Source: Phycisphaerae bacterium (GTDB lineage Bacteria > Planctomycetota > Phycisphaerae > UBA1845 > UTPLA1). Taken from it: a DNA stretch of 64,000 nt. Positions within the stretch are counted from its first letter, which is position 1. The number at the start of each line of letters is the position of its first letter. The position numbers were made by a program, and so were the translations under genes. Below are positions 32,678 to 40,794 of the stretch, piece after piece. Below the pieces are notes generated by a model, which saw only the letters and a program-made list of their open reading frames with translations, was not told the DNA's origin and searched no databases. Location of the stretch: positions 62,001 through 126,000 of the forward strand of contig JAHBXN010000009.1 in the NCBI GenBank assembly GCA_019636475.1, given 5' to 3'.

Positions 32678-33460
32678 CTACCGACGGTCGCCGCGGCGCG
32701 TGCTCAGCGCGGCCTCGTAGCGCTCGGACACATCCCTCCAGTTCACGACGTTCCACCATTCAGAGATGTAATCAACGCGGCGATTTTGGTACTTCAGGTA
32801 GTAGGCGTGCTCCCAGACGTCGCACATGAGCAACGGAACGAGACCGACCGTCGCCAGGTCCTGCTGGTTCATCAACGTCATGACCAGGAGGCGGCGCAGC
32901 GCCGGATGGTATCCGAGCACGGCCCAGCCGTTGCCTTCGACGGCCGCCGCGGCTGCGCTGAAGTGCGCTCGGAACTTGGCCGGACTGCCGAAATCGCGTG
33001 CCAAGGCGCGGGACAGGGGGCTGTCGGGCTGCGCGTCCCCCTTGCCTGCGGGCGCCATGTTGTTCCAGAAAATGATGTGGTTGTAGTAACCACCGGCATG
33101 AAACGCAAGCAATCGTGACAACTGCTGGATGTTTGAATAGTCATTGGACATCCGGGCTTCTCGAAGACCCTTCAGCGCCGCGTTCAGGCCGGCCACATAT
33201 GCGGCATGATGTCGACCGTGATGAATCCGCATTGTTTCGGTATCAATGAACGGCTCGAGCGCATCCGGTGGATAGGGCAGCGGGGGCAGCGTGAACTCGC
33301 TGGAGTGAGCAGGCTCCGGCATTCGACGGCGGGCATCGGGCTGGAGTGCGGCGGCCGTCTCCGGGCCGAAGAGCGAATCGGGCAGCATCGCGAGGCTTGC
33401 AGCCGCGGTGAGGCCTGTCAGTGCAGTGACTTCGTTGAGAAATTCGCGGCGAGTTGACAC
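32678..33460 (-). CDS. sodB: Tat-exported Fe/Mn superoxide dismutase
   Basis: 260 residues from a GTG with AAAGGAG upstream. The N-terminus (MSTRREFLNEVTALTGLTAA) is a Tat signal with a TRREFL motif. Metal ligands are visible: His in IHHGRHH, His in YYNHIIFWNNM, and Asp/His in CDVWEHAYYLKYQNRR. It turns superoxide into peroxide and oxygen, here probably in the periplasm, which is uncommon for this family. Fe or Mn use cannot be decided by eye; the symbol is tentative. Confidence 0.9.
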   Translation of the reverse strand: MSTRREFLNEVTALTGLTAAASLAMLPDSLFGPETAAALQPDARRRMPEPAHSSEFTLPPLPYPPDALEPFIDTETMRIHHGRHHAAYVAGLNAALKGLREARMSNDYSNIQQLSRLLAFHAGGYYNHIIFWNNMAPAGKGDAQPDSPLSRALARDFGSPAKFRAHFSAAAAAVEGNGWAVLGYHPALRRLLVMTLMNQQDLATVGLVPLLMCDVWEHAYYLKYQNRRVDYISEWWNVVNWRDVSERYEAALSTRRGDRR

Positions 33461-33604
33461 AAAATTCTCCTTTCGTGAGTAGGGTTGCATTGGAGAACGC
33501 ATACGAAACATCATGCGACGATCAGAAAATTGCCGCAAGCCGCGACAATGTTCCGGCGCCGACATTCAGATTCTAATCGCGAATTCCTGAAATGCCGAAG
33601 CGGA

Positions 33605-35611
33605 TCAGCCGTCGAGAAAAATTCCCGCCCAGTGCTCGACGAGTGCGGCCCGCCAGAGGCTTCGCGCGGCGAACGAATCGCCGGCATCGAGTCTGGTAGT
33701 GAGCAACTTGAGTTTTTTCACATCGAAGCAGCCCCGATCGGCGAAGCTGCGAGAAGCGACCAGATCGCTCCACCACGCGCGCAGGCCGCCGCGCATCCAG
33801 GAGACGATCGGCACCGAAAATCCCAGTTTGTCAGTGCGGTCGAGGACGGCATCGGGCACGATCGTCCTCATGGCGGACCGAAGGGGCGCCTTGAGCACAC
33901 CATCGCGTATCTTCGACTCCATCGGAATGGACATCGCCAGTTCGACCATCGCGCGCGACAGAAACGGCACACGCGCCTCAAGCGAGAATGCCGACGAACT
34001 GCGATCCTCGAATCGAAGCAGCGCCGGCAGGCTCTCGCGCCGAAAAATGCTCCATGCGCGCCGCAGAACGGCGGGCGTGCCCTCCGGCGGGTCGTCGGCA
34101 GGCGGCGCCTGGATCCCAATTTCGTCGCATATTCCTTCCGGCTCCTCCACGTCCAGCAACTCCGTGGAAAGCCACGGTTGACGCCGCGCAAGCTTTCGCC
34201 GCCGCCAATCGTCCCGACGACGATCGGACAGCATCGCGGCGATCACATGCGGCCATAACCCGCCTTCGGCGAAGTGCATCCGCCTCGCAGCGCGCATTTC
34301 GCGAAAGAAATCGGACCAGCGCCCCTGAGCGACGAGATGCGCAAGGAACGCCGGAATGTGCCCTTCGTATCCGCAGAAGATTTCATCGCCGCCTTGCCCG
34401 TCGAGCAGAACCTTGATGCCCGCGGAACGGGCCGAGCGCATGATCTCCCATTGCATGTACACATTCGGCAGCGCGAACGGCTGTTCCTGGTGCCGCAGGA
34501 GCGACGGCATCGCTTCGATCAACCCCTCCGGGGAGGGAGTCACAACGTGCGAATCGAGACCTTCACAGGCCGCGACGACCCTGTCGGCATAGCCCCGTTC
34601 ATCGAGCGCATCGCCCGGCAATGCCGCAGTGAAGGCGTGCTGGGTCAGGGGTGCGTCGGTCAACGACCGGTCCGCGCGCATCCGGTGAAGCAGGCAGACA
34701 ATTGAAGAGCTGTCGATGCCGCCCGACAAACAGGTGCCGATGGGGGCATCGCCTTGAAGGTGGCTGCGGACCGATTGCGATAGCGTGTCGCGAATCTCGG
34801 CGTGGATCGTCTCATCGCAGACCCCCGGATGTTCCGCGTAGTCCGCCCGCCAATAGCGATGAGTCGTCCCACGGCCATCGATCGCCCCCCGGGCACGTAC
34901 GTCCAATTCGATGTAACAACCAGGCGGCAGGGAGCCGACTCCATCGAAGAGCGTCTGATCCGTGTGATCGATGCGGCCATCGTAAAGAAAATCCCGCAGA
35001 CGGGCTTCGTTCACGCCGCGGCGCGCACCGGGAAGGTTCAGCAGCGGCAGAATCTCAGATGAAAAGGCGATTCCGTAATCGAACTTCGCAAGGTGAAGCG
35101 GCTTGATGCCGAAGCGATCGCGCGAGAGCACCAATCGCCCGGCGAACCAGTCGACGATTGCGACAGCCCACATGCCGTCGAGCCGCTTGAAGCAATCCGG
35201 CCCCCACGCGCGGTACGCGGCCAGAAGCACTTCGGTGTCGCAATGACCGGCGAAGGTCATGCCGCGTGCCGTTAATTCCTCGCGCAGCGCCGCGTGGTTG
35301 TATATCTCGCCATTGAAGACAAGCCAGGTTCCGCCGTCGGCCGTGGACATCGGCTGATGCCCTGCAGGTGTCAGGTCGACGATCGCGAGTCTTCGGGCGC
35401 CCAGCCCCAGCTTTGTGGGTAGATACTGCCAGTCCACCGTGTCAGCCGGACCGCCCAGTACGCGGGCGACGGCCGGAGAGCCATTCTGGCCAAAAACGAC
35501 GGCGCCGCCGTCGTCCGGCCCGCGATGGTGCAATGCCTGCGTCATCGTGGTCAGCCAGCCGGGGGCGGCCGGGTTCATTTCGCTCAGCAGGATTCCCGCG
35601 ATTCCACACAT
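33605..35611 (-). CDS. asnB: asparagine synthetase (glutamine-hydrolysing)
   Basis: 668 residues. N-terminal glutaminase with Cys2 (MCGIAGIL) and HHRGPDDGG, then an AsnB synthetase domain with PP-loop LSGGIDSSSIVCLL. It makes asparagine or amidates a sugar-linked acid using glutamine and ATP. Next to GT4 glycosyltransferases it resembles the AsnB-type amidotransferases of exopolysaccharide clusters. Full length. Confidence 0.9.
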   Translation of the reverse strand: MCGIAGILLSEMNPAAPGWLTTMTQALHHRGPDDGGAVVFGQNGSPAVARVLGGPADTVDWQYLPTKLGLGARRLAIVDLTPAGHQPMSTADGGTWLVFNGEIYNHAALREELTARGMTFAGHCDTEVLLAAYRAWGPDCFKRLDGMWAVAIVDWFAGRLVLSRDRFGIKPLHLAKFDYGIAFSSEILPLLNLPGARRGVNEARLRDFLYDGRIDHTDQTLFDGVGSLPPGCYIELDVRARGAIDGRGTTHRYWRADYAEHPGVCDETIHAEIRDTLSQSVRSHLQGDAPIGTCLSGGIDSSSIVCLLHRMRADRSLTDAPLTQHAFTAALPGDALDERGYADRVVAACEGLDSHVVTPSPEGLIEAMPSLLRHQEQPFALPNVYMQWEIMRSARSAGIKVLLDGQGGDEIFCGYEGHIPAFLAHLVAQGRWSDFFREMRAARRMHFAEGGLWPHVIAAMLSDRRRDDWRRRKLARRQPWLSTELLDVEEPEGICDEIGIQAPPADDPPEGTPAVLRRAWSIFRRESLPALLRFEDRSSSAFSLEARVPFLSRAMVELAMSIPMESKIRDGVLKAPLRSAMRTIVPDAVLDRTDKLGFSVPIVSWMRGGLRAWWSDLVASRSFADRGCFDVKKLKLLTTRLDAGDSFAARSLWRAALVEHWAGIFLDG

Positions 35612-35687
35612 GGATCGATAGCGAAACGGCGGAAGGCCGAAATGTCAAAGCAGGCGCATCGATCAGACGGATCGACCCGGGCATTGA

Positions 35688-37016
35688 TCAAGCGGAGGGA
35701 TGCCCACTCGGCGGCGATTCGACGAGCCTTCGGAAGATCGTGCCATAAAATGCGGCAACCGACTGCGGAGCGAATCGGACACGCGCGGCTTCCGCGATGC
35801 GTTCGCGATCGTAGCTGTCGATCGTACGCGCCATCCGGTCGATCGCCGTCCGCAACCCGTCGACGTCCCGCATCGCCACATGCAGGCCGTTGGTTTCGTT
35901 CACGAACCGCTCGCAGGCCGTCCCGCGCGTGACGATGACCGGCAACCCGACGCACAGCGCCTCTGCGACGGCCATCCCGAATGTCTCACCGTGACTGGGG
36001 ATCACAAGAAAATCCGCGTTGAGCATTTCGTCGCGGACACGCTCGCGGGACACCTCGCCGAGCAGGCGGCACGTCGCCGTGAGCGGCATGCTCGCTGCGA
36101 GCGCGTCGACGCATGCCGCCGAAGGCGACCGCCCGGACAAAGCGGCCGCTTCGAATGATTTCCGAATGTGCGGGCCGAGCGGCCCACTGCCGAGAAATCG
36201 CCACTCGATCGGCGCGGTTGTGCCGACCTCAATTGCGGCGTGGACCAGTTCGCGCACGCCCTTTTCCTCGGTGAGGCGACCAACAAACAGCGCCCGCAGT
36301 GCGCGCGGCGGTCGATATGTTGTATCGGGAATCGCGGACGCTGGCCGCTGCGCCTCAAGAAACTCACGAGCGACGGGATTGCCGCAGACCGCGATCTCGC
36401 GGCCCAAGCCGTAGCGTCCCATTTCGTCGCGGTTGAACTCGCTGACCGTCACGATGGCGGCACTTCGCGTGATGGCCTCTCGGACGAAGGGCTCGCCGGC
36501 GCGCCGGTTCATCAGGGCGGCGAACGGACCGAAGTGCTCCGTAATGACGACGCGCCGGGAGATGGCATCCGAAAGGGCGGTGCAGGCCCAACCCGCCGGA
36601 ATCGAGCACATCGCATGCAATATTTCCGGATTACCATGCAGGCTTCGATAGGCCTCCAATCCGCGGCGAAGCCATGCCCGAAAGCGCCACATCTGAAGTC
36701 GCGGCTGGCCCAGCGCGGTATGCAGTCCTCGGATGCGAATCACCGGGATATCGTCTCGCAGAGACTCCTGTTCAACATGCGGCACGAGCGGCGCCCTTGG
36801 CGATTTCGCCGAACCGGACGGCGACGCGCTCTCACCGCTCGACCGACCAAGCACATGTCGCAGGCTGACCAGGTCCGGATAGACGACGCCCACGCGCGCG
36901 CCGGAATCGGCAAAGGCCAGTGCGTAGTCGCGAAAGAAAATGCCGGCCGACGGCTGTTCGGGTGACGGCCACCAGGCTGGGACAATGACAAGATGCAGGC
37001 CGGAAAGATCCGCCAT
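35688..37016 (-). CDS. glycosyltransferase family 4
   Basis: 442 residues from ATG 37016 (MADLSGLHLVIVPAWWPSPE); a GTG 15 codons upstream is possible and neither has a clear ribosome site. It has a GT4 N-terminal fold (AGIFFRDYALAF) and a C-terminal sugar-nucleotide domain (LRALFVGRLTEEKGVRELVH, then IPSHGETFGMAVAEALCVGL with the donor-binding Glu). It adds a sugar to a lipid-linked or surface glycan. Divergent from the next GT gene. Confidence 0.8.
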   Translation of the reverse strand: MADLSGLHLVIVPAWWPSPEQPSAGIFFRDYALAFADSGARVGVVYPDLVSLRHVLGRSSGESASPSGSAKSPRAPLVPHVEQESLRDDIPVIRIRGLHTALGQPRLQMWRFRAWLRRGLEAYRSLHGNPEILHAMCSIPAGWACTALSDAISRRVVITEHFGPFAALMNRRAGEPFVREAITRSAAIVTVSEFNRDEMGRYGLGREIAVCGNPVAREFLEAQRPASAIPDTTYRPPRALRALFVGRLTEEKGVRELVHAAIEVGTTAPIEWRFLGSGPLGPHIRKSFEAAALSGRSPSAACVDALAASMPLTATCRLLGEVSRERVRDEMLNADFLVIPSHGETFGMAVAEALCVGLPVIVTRGTACERFVNETNGLHVAMRDVDGLRTAIDRMARTIDSYDRERIAEAARVRFAPQSVAAFYGTIFRRLVESPPSGHPSA

Positions 37017-37106
37017 GGCTGTCCAATCGGCTGAGTCTGGGCATTCCGCGTCGGGGATCACGATACCAATAGACGCGCGGGGTCACAAACCGTTAAATGC
37101 TGAATC

Positions 37107-38432
37107 GTGAGCGACACCCTGCCAGTTGCAAGACGGCGCATCCTGATTGTCTCCTATTGGTTTCCGCCGGAGGTCGGCGCAGCAGCCGAGCGGATCGCAG
37201 GTCTCGCACAGTATCTGCCGGCACATGGCTGGGATGTCCACGTATTGACGGCTGTCCGCACGGGCGGTGTTGGCGCGGCGGTTGCCGAAGCCGAGGCTGA
37301 TCGAAATACCGCGTTCGACGTTTCCGCGCCGGGGGTCACGCTGCACGCGGTCGAAGACCCGCGGGGAAGCGATCGACCCTTTGGCGACTTTGATCCGCGG
37401 GTGAAACCTCCGAAATGGAAGCGTCTGGCGCGAGAGTTGATCTTCCCGGATCGTTTCGGGCGCTGGGCACGGCGCGCCGCCGCAACCGGGGCGGAACTGG
37501 CGCGGTCCATCTCCTTTGATGTCGTGTTTGCGACATTTCCGCCGGCGAGCACGGTATGGGCCGCGTTGCGAATTGAGTCCCCCGCGAAGTTTGTCCTGGA
37601 CTATCGCGATCGGTGGTTTGGTCCGGGCGGCTATGAACCCCGATTCGAGCTTGCGCGGCGACGACATGAGCGGCTGGAGCGCCTGGCGGTCGCCCGGGCG
37701 GATCGAATCGTTGCGGTATCGGAACCGATGGCGGATGCGATCGCGCAGGAACAGGGTATCCCGCGGGCGAAGGTGATTGTGATTCCGAACGGCTACGAAG
37801 TGAGCTCGCGCGATGGTGCGACACGCGGCGGGGCAGCGGCGCCGGAGCCGATGCGCCGTGACCCTGACGATCGACTGGTGATCGCGCATGTCGGGACGGT
37901 GATCGCCCGAAATCGTCCGGAGCTGTTTCTGGCGGCGCTCAAGCGTGTCGCGGACGACCCGCGACTGTCCAACATTCTCTTTCGATTCGTCGGCAATCTT
38001 TCGCACGACTATGTCGCATCACTCGGATTGAACAGGCTCGTTGAAACGACCGGGCTTCTGCCGAGAAACGGGGCGCTTCGCGAGATGCAAGCGGCCGACG
38101 CGCTGTTGCTGCTGACTGGCGCCTATGTCGGCCACTGGGGCGCCAGTGCGAAGCTGTTCGAGTATCTGCAATCGGGCTTGCCGGTTCTATGTCTGGAAGA
38201 GGAACCCGGCAGCAACGATCGAGCGATATTAGAGCGTTTCGTGCCGGATCGTGCGTTCTTCGCGCCGATTAGCGACGCGGACCGGATCGCGGAGCAGATC
38301 ACGCGGATTCGCGCCTATCGGGCAGGGCGTCCCGCACCGGCGATGGAGCTGGACGCATCGTTTCGCGAGTTCAGCCGTGCCGCCCTGACCGCGCGGCTGG
38401 CCGAATCGCTTGAAGCTGCGTTGGAAGGGTGA
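37107..38432 (+). CDS. glycosyltransferase family 4 (WcaI/ExpC-like)
   Basis: 441 residues from GTG 37107. RILIVSYWFPPEVGAAAERI at the start and the C-terminal LVIAHVGTVIARNRPELFLA and GASAKLFEYLQSGLPVL mark a GT4 enzyme of the type that builds surface polysaccharides. The usual donor Glu lies in the KLFEYL motif. It shares its 5' region with the leftward GT4, suggesting a common glycan pathway. Confidence 0.8.
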   Translation: MSDTLPVARRRILIVSYWFPPEVGAAAERIAGLAQYLPAHGWDVHVLTAVRTGGVGAAVAEAEADRNTAFDVSAPGVTLHAVEDPRGSDRPFGDFDPRVKPPKWKRLARELIFPDRFGRWARRAAATGAELARSISFDVVFATFPPASTVWAALRIESPAKFVLDYRDRWFGPGGYEPRFELARRRHERLERLAVARADRIVAVSEPMADAIAQEQGIPRAKVIVIPNGYEVSSRDGATRGGAAAPEPMRRDPDDRLVIAHVGTVIARNRPELFLAALKRVADDPRLSNILFRFVGNLSHDYVASLGLNRLVETTGLLPRNGALREMQAADALLLLTGAYVGHWGASAKLFEYLQSGLPVLCLEEEPGSNDRAILERFVPDRAFFAPISDADRIAEQITRIRAYRAGRPAPAMELDASFREFSRAALTARLAESLEAALEG

Positions 38433-38450
38433 GCCCGCGCGGCGATTGGC

Positions 38451-40028
38451 TCAGCGCTGTGCGGCGGGACGAAGGTCATAGCAGACCATGTCCTTGTGGT
38501 TTCTCGCGAAGAGCAGGCCTCCGGCGAGGGCGGCGTTGTTCCACGACTTTCCTTCGAGAATCCGGATTCGGCCGATCTCGCGGTGTTCCGTCGGAGTCGC
38601 CTGGACCAGCGCGAGTTCGCCATATTCGCCGAAAACGAGCAGATGATCGCCGACGAGCAGAACGGATCCGTAGCCGTAGCGTCCTCCCTTCCAGTTGAGC
38701 TTTCCAGTGTCAAGATCAAGACACGCCATGACCGTTTCGTCGAGGCCGTAGATTGCACCATCGTGAATGACGGAGGAGGTGAACTTGTTCTTCAGCCGTG
38801 TGCTGGTCCATTTCGGGCGTGCGGTGATTTTTCCATTGGCCTGTGTCAACTCCACCATCGCGCTGCCGATTCCATAGCCGAGAGAAATGAACACATGTGC
38901 ATCATCAACAACGATCGGCTGGGAGCAGGTAATGCCCATTCCGGTCGCCCACGGGAACGACCAGAGGCGCGTGCCTGTCTGCGGATCGAGGCCGTTGAGT
39001 TCAAACGCGGCAAAGTTGAGCACCATCGGGCGCCCGAGGAGCGTTGCGACGATCGGCGATGAGTAGCCCTGTTTGCCCATTTCGGATTGCCAGATCAGCG
39101 TTCCATCCGCTTTCCGATAGGCCATGATGGAGCCGCCGCCGGCCCCGGAATTGGTGACGATGAGTCGCTCACCGTCGATCAGGGGTGACGCGCTCATGCC
39201 CCACTGCAGGTTCTCGGCGCCGAAGCCGGTCAGAATGTTTCGCGTCCAGACGATTCGGCCATCGGCGATGTCGAGACAGGTCAGTTGTCCGGCTGCGCCG
39301 AGCGCGTAGAGGCGGTCTGCGTCGAGCGTGGGGGTGGCCCGTGGTCCGTCGCCGCCGAGTTGCTCTTTGAAGTAGGCGTCGTAACCTTGCGTCCACAACT
39401 CGCGGCCGGTGTCGGCGAGGTAGCACGCGATGACTTCCTGATCGCGGCGCTGTTCGATGGTGTAGAGCCGGCCGCCGCCGAGCACGAAGGAAGCATAGCC
39501 CTCACCGACGGGCTGTCGCCATCGCTCCCTGGGCGGATCTTTCCGCCAGTCCAGCGAAATCACCGTGCCGTCGCGAACAACGCCGTCACGATATTCGCCG
39601 CGAAACGCCGGCCAGGATAATGCGGCAAGATCGACTGCCTCGACGGCGGAATTCACCCCGGAGTTTGAGACGCCCATTTCACTTGCCGGCGACGGTTGAT
39701 GTCGGCGATGCGATTCGACGCGTTCAAACTGCGCGGAGCCCTTTGAGAAATCCAGGCGGAACCCGGCCAATGACATGCCGCCGTCGAATTCCCAGTAACG
39801 CTGTAATGAGACAAGCATCACGAGCACGAATACCGGCAGCGCGGCCAATGCCGCCAGAACTTTTGTCCAGCGGCGGCGGCTGCGGCGGCGGATGAGCGCA
39901 ACGAGACCGACCGGGTAAAGCAGGATCAGCGCCATGCTGACCATCGGAATCGATAGCCACCAGCGCGATTCGCGCGGGGCAGGGAGATCCGGCAAGGTAC
40001 TGGAAGCAGCGGGGCATTCTTCAGTCAT
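38451..40028 (-). CDS. PQQ-type beta-propeller membrane protein
   Basis: 525 residues. Two N-terminal transmembrane segments (WWLSIPMVSMALILLYPVGL and VLAALAALPVFVLVMLVSLQ) anchor a PQQ/YWTD-like propeller with repeats such as GGRLYTIEQRRDQEVIACYL, LYALGAAGQLTCLDIADGRI and PMVLNFAAFELNGLDPQTGT. Paralogues are abundant in planctomycetes; most bind no PQQ and act as scaffolds. BamB-like in shape, exact role unknown. Confidence 0.8.
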   Translation of the reverse strand: MTEECPAASSTLPDLPAPRESRWWLSIPMVSMALILLYPVGLVALIRRRSRRRWTKVLAALAALPVFVLVMLVSLQRYWEFDGGMSLAGFRLDFSKGSAQFERVESHRRHQPSPASEMGVSNSGVNSAVEAVDLAALSWPAFRGEYRDGVVRDGTVISLDWRKDPPRERWRQPVGEGYASFVLGGGRLYTIEQRRDQEVIACYLADTGRELWTQGYDAYFKEQLGGDGPRATPTLDADRLYALGAAGQLTCLDIADGRIVWTRNILTGFGAENLQWGMSASPLIDGERLIVTNSGAGGGSIMAYRKADGTLIWQSEMGKQGYSSPIVATLLGRPMVLNFAAFELNGLDPQTGTRLWSFPWATGMGITCSQPIVVDDAHVFISLGYGIGSAMVELTQANGKITARPKWTSTRLKNKFTSSVIHDGAIYGLDETVMACLDLDTGKLNWKGGRYGYGSVLLVGDHLLVFGEYGELALVQATPTEHREIGRIRILEGKSWNNAALAGGLLFARNHKDMVCYDLRPAAQR

Positions 40029-40037
40029 TCGGCCGCA

Positions 40038-40643
40038 TTATAGTCGCGACCGAAACCGTCGGCGGAGGGGGGCGCAGAAGATAGTCATCGCCATTGACAC
40101 GACCGTAAGCGTCATGCTTCCACCCAATGCGCCGCAAACGCCGGACCCGCCACCGGTGCTGCCGCCGGCATTTGCCTGCGGATCACAATTGATGCCAGCC
40201 CCGGTGCCTGTGGCGTCGAAGTCTCCGGAGAAGAGGACTTCGTCGGTGTCGGGATCGATGATCTCCCAGGAGCCGGTGATTCCGCAGGAGCCGAATTGTG
40301 CAATGATTCTGGCGCGTCGTCTTGAAGAGGAGCTATCAATGGTGATGGCCCCGCTGTCCGACGGAGTGCGATTCGCATAAATCGTCGCCGGAGTGCCGGC
40401 AAAGCCTACTTCGCCCGCAAACTCTCCGGCGAATCGGAGGCTGATCTTCTCAATGCCGTCCTGAAGGCATGTCGAGTAGGTGACCTCGCCGGACAATGCG
40501 CCGGTGTATGTTCCTTTTCCAGCGCGACAGGAATCCGGGATGTCGAATGCCGCAAACAGATCGTTCGCAAAATACGCACCCGTGATCACAACAACCGAAA
40601 CACTCCAAATATGCAGACGAGAAGATGGACGAATCGTCGTCAT
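40038..40643 (-). CDS. secreted protein with C-terminal sorting-like tail
   Basis: 201 residues. An N-terminal hydrophobic segment (IWSVSVVVITGAYFANDLFA) is followed by a beta-rich domain (GALSGEVTYSTCLQDGIEKI). The end combines a Gly/Ser/Cys motif (GGGSGVCGALGG), a hydrophobic helix and Arg-rich RRRFRSRL, the pattern of PEP-CTERM/GlyGly-CTERM-like anchoring tails. GGAG lies nine bases before the start. Function unknown; cell-surface location likely. Confidence 0.6.
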   Translation of the reverse strand: MTTIRPSSRLHIWSVSVVVITGAYFANDLFAAFDIPDSCRAGKGTYTGALSGEVTYSTCLQDGIEKISLRFAGEFAGEVGFAGTPATIYANRTPSDSGAITIDSSSSRRRARIIAQFGSCGITGSWEIIDPDTDEVLFSGDFDATGTGAGINCDPQANAGGSTGGGSGVCGALGGSMTLTVVSMAMTIFCAPLRRRFRSRL

Positions 40644-40794
40644 ATAGAATCACTCCAGATTCAATATCCAGTGCTGATACAAGAAGCCACTCTCGGCACT
40701 CCGGCGCCGGTCAGCTTAATAGTTTATTTAGTACCATCTGGCGATTCAAGCGTCGCCCGTGGCACCAGGTCGGCGTCTGAAACCCGTTGAGCAA

